DNA of 64,000 nt from Petropleomorpha daqingensis. GTDB taxonomy: Bacteria; Actinomycetota; Actinomycetes; Mycobacteriales; Geodermatophilaceae. The translations under genes and the position numbers were made by a program. The stretch covers positions 1,488,001-1,552,000 of the forward strand of contig NZ_JACBZT010000001.1 in NCBI RefSeq assembly GCF_013408985.1, written 5' to 3'. Shown piece after piece: positions 58,721 through 64,000 of this stretch. The notes beneath the pieces are model-generated. The model ran no database searches and was not told the DNA's origin. It was given only the letters and a program-made list of their open reading frames with translations. Position 1 is the first letter of the stretch. Each line of letters begins with the position of its first letter.

Positions 58721-58742
58721 GCGCTTTACCGCGACAAAGCGC
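58721..58742. repeat. Palindromic repeat family A at the mftE end
   Basis: GCGCTTT and AAAGCGC arms around ACCGCGAC, matching the family core GCTYTAYCGCGAYARAGC. The mftE coding frame runs into it and ends there (Arg-Ala-Leu-Ser-Arg-TAA), exactly as in the TetR gene at 43119. It separates mftE from the permease and may terminate or attenuate transcription. Confidence 0.65.
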
Positions 58743-59439
58743 GAGGGCGCAGGCGGCCGGTCGCGTCGACGTCCCAGCCGGCGACGGCGGCGAGCAGGCC
58801 CTCGACCAGCGCGCCGAGCAGTTCCTTGCCCTCCTCGGCGGAGGCGCCGGCCGGGTCGCCGAGGACGCCGGTCGGGCTGACCGGACGCACCCCCTCGCGG
58901 CGCAGCCGGGGCATGAGCTCCCCGATCGGCCGGGTCTCCCCCGCGACCGCTTGATCCCCCAGGACTCCCTCTGGTTCCACGTGCAACATGAGCGAGGTCT
59001 CGGTGCGCCCGGCGTGCGCGTCGCCGCCCGGGACGCCGCAGGGGAACCAGGCGACGTCGCGGCCCTCCCGGCGCAGGACGCCGCCCGCCGCCGCCAGGGC
59101 TTCGTGGTTGCCGCCGTGCCCGTTGACCAGCAGCACGCGCGACGCCCAGCGGCAGGCCGACCGGCCGTACTCGACGAGCAGCCCGGTGAGCGCCTCGGTG
59201 CCGAGCGAGATCGTGCCCGGGAAGCCCTCGTGCTCGCCGCTCGCGCCGTAGGCGAGGGCCGGCGCGAGCAGGGCGTCGTCCAGCTCGCCGACCGCGGCCT
59301 CGGCCACCGCGCACGCGACGACCGTGTCGGTGGCGAGGGGCAGGTGGTGGCCGTGCTGCTCGACCGACCCCAGCGGGACGACGAGCAGCGGCCGGTGGGT
59401 CAGGTCGGGCCACACCGCACCGGCCAGCGATCTCATCAC
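58726..59439 (-). CDS. mftE: Mycofactocin precursor peptide peptidase MftE
   Basis: A 237-residue creatininase-fold metallopeptidase. Metal ligands are visible in PLGSVEQHGHHLPLATDT and VLLVNGHGGNHEAL, and FPGTISLGTEAL is family-typical. MftE cuts the modified MftA after its conserved C-terminal glycine to release the Val-Tyr-derived AHDP intermediate. The C-terminal codons and TAA stop come from a palindromic repeat. The gene is separated from mftC by an opposite-strand PPOX gene; its promoter must be in the 39-base gap or within that gene. Confidence 0.93.
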   Translation of the reverse strand: MMRSLAGAVWPDLTHRPLLVVPLGSVEQHGHHLPLATDTVVACAVAEAAVGELDDALLAPALAYGASGEHEGFPGTISLGTEALTGLLVEYGRSACRWASRVLLVNGHGGNHEALAAAGGVLRREGRDVAWFPCGVPGGDAHAGRTETSLMLHVEPEGVLGDQAVAGETRPIGELMPRLRREGVRPVSPTGVLGDPAGASAEEGKELLGALVEGLLAAVAGWDVDATGRLRPRALSR

Positions 59440-59478
59440 CGCAGCTTAGGAACCCCGGGTCGCGGGCAGGGAGGGCGC

Positions 59479-59958
59479 ATGACGACGGAAGAGACGACGA
59501 AGGTCGCGGACCTGCTGAAGGACGAGCGGACCGGCCTGTTCACCACGATCGCGCCCGACGGCACGCTGATCAGCCGGCCGATGGCGATGCAGGAGGTCGA
59601 GTTCGACGGCGACCTGTGGTTCTTCGCGGAGCGGAACTCGCGCAAGGTCGCGCACATCACGGCGAACCCGCAGGTCAACGTCTCGACGTCGGGGAGCTCG
59701 AGCTGGGTGTCGCTGACCGGGCATGCCGTCGTCATCGACGACCTGGACAAGAAGCGCACGCTCTGGAACACGGTCGTCGAGGCGTGGTTCCCCGACGGAC
59801 CGGAGGACCCGGACGTCGTCCTGCTGCGGGTCGACGCCGCGTCGGCGGAGTACTGGGACTCCCCCGGCGGCCGGCTGGCCAGCGTGATCAGCTTCGCCAA
59901 GGCCAAGCTGACCGGGCAGCCCTACGACGGCGGCGAGAACGAGCGCGTCGACCTCTGA
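59479..59958 (+). CDS. Pyridoxamine 5'-phosphate oxidase-family (general stress protein 26-like) protein
   Basis: A 159-residue FMN/F420 split-barrel protein: VADLLKDERTGLFTTIAPDGTLISRPMAMQEVEFDGDLWFFAERNSRKVAHITANPQVNVSTS, then WVSLTGHAVVIDDLDKKRTLWNTVVEAWFPDGPEDPDVVLLRVDAASAEYWDSPGG. These features are typical of the GSP26 group of flavin- or F420-binding stress proteins. A GGCAGGGAGGG site precedes the ATG. It lies on the opposite strand between mftC and mftE and is divergent from mftE by only 39 bases, so both share control elements. A redox role together with mycofactocin is possible but not shown. Confidence 0.85.
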   Translation: MTTEETTKVADLLKDERTGLFTTIAPDGTLISRPMAMQEVEFDGDLWFFAERNSRKVAHITANPQVNVSTSGSSSWVSLTGHAVVIDDLDKKRTLWNTVVEAWFPDGPEDPDVVLLRVDAASAEYWDSPGGRLASVISFAKAKLTGQPYDGGENERVDL

Positions 59959-59982
59959 TCCGTGCCGGCCGCGCGACGTCCC

Positions 59983-60024
59983 CCCGCAGCAATGACTGGC
60001 CTCCCTCACCAGCGTTGCTGCGGG
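59983..60024. terminator. Hairpin terminator after the PPOX gene
   Basis: CCCGCAGCAA (59983-59992) and TTGCTGCGGG (60015-60024) are perfect arms; CTGG/CCAG pairs inside extend the stem. It lies between convergent PPOX and mftC genes. Confidence 0.65.
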
Positions 60025-60036
60025 AGGACAGCGTTC

Positions 60037-60053
60037 GATCAGGTCACCTGATC
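60037..60053. terminator. GATCAGGT palindrome at the mftC end
   Basis: GATCAGGT-C-ACCTGATC is a perfect 17-base palindrome. Its right end contains bases of the mftC stop codon (60052-60054). The same core occurs at 33049-33067 after another gene. Confidence 0.6.
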
Positions 60054-61266
60054 AGACGCGGGGCACGCCGGCGAGCGGGGACTCGTCGCAGATCTTGGCC
60101 GGGATGGTCGGCATGCCCAGCAACGTCGGCTGGCCGCGGACCGGGCCGGAGTGCGAGTGGTCGAGGTGGCTCTTCGGCGTGGCCGTCGAGCCGTCGCGGG
60201 CGGCCAGCGCCGTCTCGCCGAAGCCCTGCACGCACTCCGGGTCCGGACCGTCCAGCGGCAGGCCGGTGAAGAACTTCGCCGCCATGCAGCCGCCGCGGCA
60301 CGCGTCGAAGTGCCCGCACTTCGTGCACGCGCCGCCGGTCTGCGGGCTGCGCAACTCGGCGAACAGCTCCGACTGCTGCCACACGGCCTGGAAACCGCCC
60401 GGGGAGCGCACGTTGCCCGCCAGGAACTGCTCGTGGATGGCGAACGGGCAGGCGTACACGTCGCCGACCGGGTCGATCAGGCAGACCACCCGCCCCGCAC
60501 CGCACAGGTTCAGCCCCGGCAGCGCCTGCCCGTAGGCGGAGAGGTGGAAGAAGGAGTCCCCGGTCAGCACGTCGTCGCCGTTGGCCAGCAGCCACTCGTA
60601 GAGCTCGCGCTGCTGGGCCTGGGTCGGGTGCAGCTGGTCCCACACGTCGGCGCCGCGGCCGGACGGGCGCAGGCGGGTGATGCGCAGCTGGGCGCCGTAC
60701 CGGTCGGTGAGGGCCTTGAAGTCGTCGAGCTGGGCGACGTTCTCCCGGGTGACGACGACGGAGACCTTGAAGTCCTTCATCCCGGCCTCGGCCAGGTTCT
60801 CCAGGGCGCGCACCGCGGTGGCGAACGAGCCGGCGCCGCGGACCCGGTCGTTGACCTCGGCGGTCGCGCCGTCCAGGGAGATCTGCACGTCCACGTAGTC
60901 GGTAGCCGCCAGCTGGGCGGCGCGCGAGCGGCTCAGCTTGACGCCGTTGGTGGAGAACTTGACCCCGACCTGGTGGTCGATCGCGTAGTCGAGCAGGTGC
61001 CAGAAGTCCGGCCGCACGGTCGGCTCGCCGCCGCCGACGTTGACGTAGAAGACCTGCATCCGCTGCAGCTCGTCGATCACCGCCTCGGCCTCGGCGGTGG
61101 TCAGCTCGCGGGGGTCCCGCCGTCCCGACGACGACAGGCAGTGCACGCACGCCAGGTTGCAGGCGTAGGTGAGCTCCCAGGTCAGGCAGATCGGCGCGTC
61201 CAGCCCGTACTCGAACTGGTCGATCAGCCGCCCAACTTGCGATCGGGCCGGCAGGACGGCGGTCAC
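60052..61266 (-). CDS. mftC: Mycofactocin radical SAM maturase MftC
   Basis: A 404-residue radical SAM/SPASM enzyme. The [4Fe-4S]-SAM motif CxxxCxxC is Cys36, Cys40 and Cys43 (TYACNLACVHC), followed by VNVGGGEPTVRPDFW. The C-terminal SPASM domain has CGAGRVVCLIDPVGDVYACPF and CTKCGHFDACRGGCMAAKFF for two further clusters. MftC decarboxylates the C-terminal Tyr of MftA and then cross-links it to the neighbouring Val, with MftB as peptide carrier. GTG 61266 overlaps the mftB stop by 4 bases. The start and length fit the family. Confidence 0.95.
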   Translation of the reverse strand: MTAVLPARSQVGRLIDQFEYGLDAPICLTWELTYACNLACVHCLSSSGRRDPRELTTAEAEAVIDELQRMQVFYVNVGGGEPTVRPDFWHLLDYAIDHQVGVKFSTNGVKLSRSRAAQLAATDYVDVQISLDGATAEVNDRVRGAGSFATAVRALENLAEAGMKDFKVSVVVTRENVAQLDDFKALTDRYGAQLRITRLRPSGRGADVWDQLHPTQAQQRELYEWLLANGDDVLTGDSFFHLSAYGQALPGLNLCGAGRVVCLIDPVGDVYACPFAIHEQFLAGNVRSPGGFQAVWQQSELFAELRSPQTGGACTKCGHFDACRGGCMAAKFFTGLPLDGPDPECVQGFGETALAARDGSTATPKSHLDHSHSGPVRGQPTLLGMPTIPAKICDESPLAGVPRV

Positions 61267-61541
61267 ACGGACTCCCGGGGTTCGATCATCTCCGAGCGGG
61301 CCAGGTCGGCCAGCGCCTTCACGTACGCCGGGCGCTGCGCCTCGGCCACCCCGCAGGCGGCCAGGGTCGCCGTCGCCGACGGGTGGTCGGCCAGCGACTC
61401 GACCACGGTCACCAGTTGCTGCGACTTGAGGAACGACAGCTTGCGGTTGCGGAAGGAGTAGACCAGCGCGCCGAACGGTTCCGGCCGCAGGGCGACCGAG
61501 GCTGACCGGCGCCAGGCCAGGCCCGGGTCGAACTCGTCCAC
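61263..61541 (-). CDS. mftB: Mycofactocin precursor-binding chaperone MftB
   Basis: A 92-residue RiPP recognition element protein. The conserved block ALRPEPFGALVYSFRNRKLSFLKSQQLVTVVESL (residues about 16-49) identifies MftB, which binds the MftA leader and presents it to MftC. GTG 61541 is preferred because the family starts just before FDPGLAWRR and it lies 8 bases after the mftA stop; GTG 61565 would overlap mftA and add non-conserved residues. It is coupled to mftC by a 4-base overlap. Confidence 0.92.
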   Translation of the reverse strand: MDEFDPGLAWRRSASVALRPEPFGALVYSFRNRKLSFLKSQQLVTVVESLADHPSATATLAACGVAEAQRPAYVKALADLARSEMIEPRESV

Positions 61542-61549
61542 GGCAGGGA

Positions 61550-61687
61550 TCAGTAGACGCCGCACATGCCGTCGATCGAGACCTCCTCGACCAGCGACTC
61601 CTCCACCAGCGCCTCCTCGGCGGCGGGGGCCTCGACCTCGGTCTCGACGTCGGCCTCGACGTCAGGAACGGTCGTCGTCTCGGGCAT
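61550..61687 (-). CDS. mftA: Mycofactocin precursor peptide MftA
   Basis: A 45-residue precursor ending in the invariant IDGMCGVY (residues 38-45). The last two residues, Val44 and Tyr45, are the ones converted by MftC into the cofactor core, and MftE cuts after Gly43. The leader is strongly acidic (repeated Glu/Asp with Ala and Val, residues 9-36), as in other MftA peptides that are bound by MftB. ATG 61687 is followed directly by this leader. It is the first gene of mftA-B-C; the promoter and a palindromic operator lie in the 91-base gap before the divergent mftR. Confidence 0.95.
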   Translation of the reverse strand: MPETTTVPDVEADVETEVEAPAAEEALVEESLVEEVSIDGMCGVY

Positions 61688-61730
61688 GCGGGCCTCCGGA
61701 GCAGGTGCGGTGGGGACGTCGCGGACGCTA

Positions 61731-61747
61731 GTGGCACCGGGTGCCAC
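61731..61747. promoter_or_regulatory. Putative MftR operator in the mftA/mftR gap
   Basis: GTGGCACC-G-GGTGCCAC is a perfect 17-base palindrome centred in the gap between divergent mftA and mftR. The half-site GTGGCAC recurs before mftD. It is the best candidate for the MftR binding site controlling both directions. Confidence 0.65.
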
Positions 61748-61778
61748 GGGCAACCGCCGGGGGCCGCGATGGCGCACA

Positions 61779-62387
61779 ATGCGCGGCGTGACCGAGACGG
61801 GGTCGGACGCCCGCGCGGACACCCGTGCCCGGATCGAGCACGCGGCGCTCGAGCTCTTCTGCCTCAAGGGCTTCGAGCACGTCACGATCGACGACGTCGC
61901 CGCTGCCGCCGGGATCAGCCGCCGGACGTTCTTCCGCTACTTCGCCACCAAGGCCGACGCCGTGTGGGGCGACTTCGGCGCGCACGTCGCGCGCCTGGAG
62001 CGGCTGCTCGCCGGTGAGGACGACGGCCGCCCGGTGCTCGAGCGCGTGTGCGCGGCCTACGTCGAGGTCAACGACTACGCGCAGGCCGACCTGCCGGTGC
62101 TGCGCGAGCGGATGCGGCTGATCCTCGGCGAGCCGGCGCTGCTGGCCCACTCCGAGCTGCGCTACGCCGAGATCGACCGCGCGGTGGCCGAGCACGTGGC
62201 CCGGCGGACCGGCGCCCGCCCCGACGACCTGCTCCCCCGCCTGGTCGCCACCACCACCCGGGCCGCCGCGACGACCGCGTTCGAGGTCTGGCTCGCCGAC
62301 GGGCGGACGCGGCTGACCGACGACCTGCACGCCGCCTTCGCGGAGCTGGCCGGCGCCTTCCCGGCCCTCAGGACCCCCGGCCCTTGA
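61779..62387 (+). CDS. mftR: Mycofactocin system TetR-family regulator MftR
   Basis: A 202-residue TetR protein. Helix-turn-helix: GFEHVTIDDVAAAAGISRRTFFRYFATKADAVWGDF (residues about 32-67); the rest is the ligand domain with VNDYAQADLPVLRERMRLILGEPALLAHSELRYAEID. MftR represses mycofactocin genes in mycobacteria and responds to long-chain acyl-CoAs. The position between mftA and mftD is the usual one. ATG 61779 is used; GTG 61788 is an alternative. A palindrome follows the stop, directly before mftD. Confidence 0.92.
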   Translation: MRGVTETGSDARADTRARIEHAALELFCLKGFEHVTIDDVAAAAGISRRTFFRYFATKADAVWGDFGAHVARLERLLAGEDDGRPVLERVCAAYVEVNDYAQADLPVLRERMRLILGEPALLAHSELRYAEIDRAVAEHVARRTGARPDDLLPRLVATTTRAAATTAFEVWLADGRTRLTDDLHAAFAELAGAFPALRTPGP

Positions 62388-62393
62388 CGGGGC

Positions 62394-62412
62394 CGTGGCA
62401 CTGAGTGCCACG
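62394..62412. promoter_or_regulatory. Palindrome between mftR and mftD (second MftR operator or terminator)
   Basis: CGTGGCACT-G-AGTGCCACG is a perfect 19-base palindrome filling the 25-base gap between mftR and mftD. It shares the GTGGCAC half-site with the mftA/mftR palindrome, favouring an MftR operator. A terminator of mftR is the alternative, since the arms also match those of the hairpin at 6676 in reversed order. Confidence 0.5.
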
Positions 62413-63636
62413 ATGACCGCGATGGCGAATCCCTGGTTCGAGACGGTGGCCGAGGCACAGCGGCGGGCCAAGCGGCGGCTGCCCAAGGGCGTGTACGGGG
62501 CGTTGGTCGCCGGCGCGGAGAAGGGGCTGACGGCCGCGGACAACATCGCCGCGTTCGACGAGGTCGGCTTCGCCCCGCACACCGCCGACCTGGCCAACGC
62601 CAAGCGCATGGCCACCACGGTGATGGGCCAGGAGGTCTCGCTGCCGGTGCTGATCAGCCCCACCGGCGTGCAGGCGGTGCACCCGGACGGCGAGGTCGCC
62701 GTGGCCCGCGCCGCGGCCGCCCGCGGCACCGCGATGGGGCTGTCCTCCATGGCGAGCAAGCCGATGGAGGAGGTCATCGCGGCCAACTCGAAGACGTTCT
62801 TCCAGCTCTACTGGGTCGGCGACCGCGACGTCATGGCGGCCAAGGTCGACCGGGCCCGTCGCGCCGGCGCGGCAGGGATCATCGCCACGCTGGACTGGTC
62901 GTTCTCCTACGGCCGCGACTGGGGCAGCCCGTTCATCCCGGAGAAGATCAACCTCGAGGCGGTCCGGCGGTACGCCCCGCAGGTCGCGCTCAAGCCGCGC
63001 TGGCTGTGGGACTTCGCCAAGACCAAGAAGCTGCCCGACCTCACCGTGCCGAACATGGTGCCGACCCCGGGCGACCCGGCACCGACCTTCTTCGGCGCCT
63101 ACGGGATGTGGATGCAGTCCCCGATGCCGACCTGGGAGGACGTCGCCTGGCTGCGCGCCCAGTGGCCGGATGCGCCGTTCATGCTCAAGGGCGTCATGCG
63201 GGTCGACGACGCGCAGCGTGCCGTCGACGCCGGGGTCACCGCGATCTCGGTGTCCAACCACGGCGGCAACAACCTCGACGGCACCCCGGCCTCGATCCGC
63301 GCGCTGCCGGCGGTGGCCGAGGCGGTCGGGGACCAGGTCGAGGTTCTCCTGGACGGCGGCATCCGCCGCGGCGCCGACGTCGCCAAGGCGCTGGCGCTGG
63401 GGGCGAAGGCCGTGATGATCGGCCGGGCCTACCTGTGGGGGCTGGCCGCGAACGGGCAGGCCGGCGTGGAGAACGTGCTCGACCTGCTGCGCGACGGCCT
63501 CGGCGCCGCGATGGTCGGCCTGGGCCGGGAGTCGATCGACCAGTTCTGCCGGGCCGACGTCGTGCTGCCGCCGGGCTTCGAGCGGCGCCTCGGCGACGAC
63601 AGGCCGGACGCCCCGGTGGACGTCCGGCCGGTCTGA
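62413..63636 (+). CDS. mftD: Mycofactocin biosynthesis FMN-dependent deaminase MftD
   Basis: A 407-residue TIM-barrel flavoprotein of the alpha-hydroxy-acid dehydrogenase (lactate dehydrogenase/glycolate oxidase) fold. FMN and active-site motifs are VLISPTGVQAVHPDGEVAVARAA, LSSMASKPMEEV, FQLYWVGDRD, VSNHGGNNLDG with the catalytic histidine, and LLDGGIRRGADVAKALALGAKAVMIGR. MftD oxidatively deaminates the AHDP intermediate to premycofactocin. The start is ATG 62413 or the in-frame ATG 62422; the 5' side is a palindrome, so the message may be leaderless or use RBS-poor initiation. Confidence 0.95.
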   Translation: MTAMANPWFETVAEAQRRAKRRLPKGVYGALVAGAEKGLTAADNIAAFDEVGFAPHTADLANAKRMATTVMGQEVSLPVLISPTGVQAVHPDGEVAVARAAAARGTAMGLSSMASKPMEEVIAANSKTFFQLYWVGDRDVMAAKVDRARRAGAAGIIATLDWSFSYGRDWGSPFIPEKINLEAVRRYAPQVALKPRWLWDFAKTKKLPDLTVPNMVPTPGDPAPTFFGAYGMWMQSPMPTWEDVAWLRAQWPDAPFMLKGVMRVDDAQRAVDAGVTAISVSNHGGNNLDGTPASIRALPAVAEAVGDQVEVLLDGGIRRGADVAKALALGAKAVMIGRAYLWGLAANGQAGVENVLDLLRDGLGAAMVGLGRESIDQFCRADVVLPPGFERRLGDDRPDAPVDVRPV

Positions 63637-63645
63637 GCGGTCCTC

Positions 63646-64000
63646 TCAGTCGTCGGACCCGTGGCGGTGGCCACCGTGGTCGTCACCGGCGTCGTGGTTC
63701 GCGGGGTCGTCCGCGCCGTGGCCTCCGCTGAGGCCGCCGTGGTCGTCGCCGATGTCGTGCGTGGCCGGGTCGTCCACCCCGTGGTCGTCGCCCACGTCGT
63801 GGCCGACCGGGTCGTCGGCGCCGTGGCGTCCGCCGGCGGTCGGGGCGGCCGGCACGGCGACCGGAGCCGGGGCAGCCGCCGGGGCGGGAGCGGGCACGGC
63901 CGACGGGGTCACCGCCGGGACGTCGTCCGCCCCCTGACCGGCGGAGCCGTGGTCGTCGCCGACGTCGTGGGTGACCGGGTCGTCGGCGCCGTGGCGGAGC
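63646..64000 (-). CDS. Asp/His-rich repeat protein (5' end outside window)
   Basis: The reading frame is open from the right edge to the stop at 63646, 118 visible residues; the start lies beyond the window. At least four copies of a unit like HGADDPVTHDVGDDHG occur, two before and after an Ala/Pro-rich spacer (PAPAPAAAPAPVAVPAAP), ending GDDHGGHRHGSDD. The regularly spaced Asp-Asp and His pairs could bind divalent metals such as Zn, Ni or Mn. No family recognised. It is convergent to mftD with 9 bases between. Whether it belongs to the mycofactocin locus is unknown. Confidence 0.7.
   Translation of the reverse strand, partial: LRHGADDPVTHDVGDDHGSAGQGADDVPAVTPSAVPAPAPAAAPAPVAVPAAPTAGGRHGADDPVGHDVGDDHGVDDPATHDIGDDHGGLSGGHGADDPANHDAGDDHGGHRHGSDD
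63655..64000. repeat. Tandem coding repeats of the Asp/His-rich protein
   Basis: DNA words such as GTGGTCGTCGCC and ACGTCGTG recur about every 45-50 bases on the plus strand in two blocks (63661-63830 and 63945-64000), interrupted by a spacer encoding Ala-Pro repeats. They correspond to the protein repeat and could expand or contract by slippage. Confidence 0.6.

Noticed and set aside
56699-59413. A 904-codon minus-strand frame spanning permease and mftE
   Set aside because: Only its last part equals the isochorismatase gene; the rest is a shadow of the permease and mftE frames.

Overview
The window is very GC-rich DNA whose codons end almost always in G or C. It has densely packed genes, many GTG starts, and 4-base stop/start overlaps (ATGA, GTGA, TTGA). 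Together with mycofactocin genes, F420/FMN split-barrel (PPOX) proteins, an NlpC/P60 cell-wall hydrolase with a coiled coil, and Lrp, TetR and GntR-TetR regulators, this points to an actinobacterium. A member of the Geodermatophilaceae (Geodermatophilus, Blastococcus, Modestobacter) fits best, but that level is inference. I see no rRNA, tRNA, CRISPR array, insertion sequence or prophage.

Left part (1-8.8 kb): the end of a DeoR regulator coupled to a DUF4406-like protein and a Nudix hydrolase; a FAD monooxygenase divergent from a GntR-TetR fusion regulator with two palindromic operators; acetoacetyl-CoA synthetase; a DUF2237 protein; glutathione peroxidase; and an amidase divergent from a TetR regulator.

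Amine/amino-acid catabolic block (8.9-21.4 kb): a class III aminotransferase, an APC permease, a saccharopine dehydrogenase-like protein, a GABA-type aminotransferase divergent from an aminobutyraldehyde-type dehydrogenase, and an operon of EamA exporter, Lrp/AsnC regulator and acyl-CoA dehydrogenase-like protein. Together they look like polyamine/GABA/lysine-type amine degradation. Methionine aminopeptidase and an XRE regulator sit in the middle.

Mixed housekeeping and accessory genes (21.4-44.6 kb): STAS antagonist, MscS channel, alcohol dehydrogenase, PLP desulfurase-like protein, gamma carbonic anhydrase, MetE-like methyltransferase, LysR, a frameshifted SDR, NAD(P)HX dehydratase, histidine phosphatase, NlpC/P60 hydrolase, TldD/TldE protease pair, metallo-hydrolases, DedA, HAD dehalogenase, and a TetR/epimerase pair with two operators.

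Molybdenum hydroxylase block (44.7-49.6 kb): coxS-coxL-coxM plus coxG. The order and the AYRGAGR active-site loop mark the form II (CODH-like) type. A large secreted beta-helix protein, an MFS exporter and a GAF-domain regulator divergent from an SDR follow.

Mycofactocin locus (55.3-63.6 kb): mftA-mftB-mftC on the minus strand, mftR-mftD divergent on the plus strand, then mftE and mftF on the minus strand. mftE and mftF are separated by an NCS1-type permease and an isochorismatase-family hydrolase that is translationally coupled to mftF. A PPOX gene sits on the opposite strand between mftC and mftE. The likely product is a peptide-derived redox cofactor: MftA is modified by MftB/MftC, trimmed by MftE, oxidised by MftD and glycosylated by MftF. 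The window ends inside a gene for an Asp/His repeat protein.

A striking non-coding theme is a set of near-perfect palindromes at convergent gene ends. One family (core GCTYTAYCGCGAYARAGC) occurs at three loci and supplies the last codons and stop (Arg-Ala-Leu-Ser/Pro-Arg-stop) of three unrelated genes.
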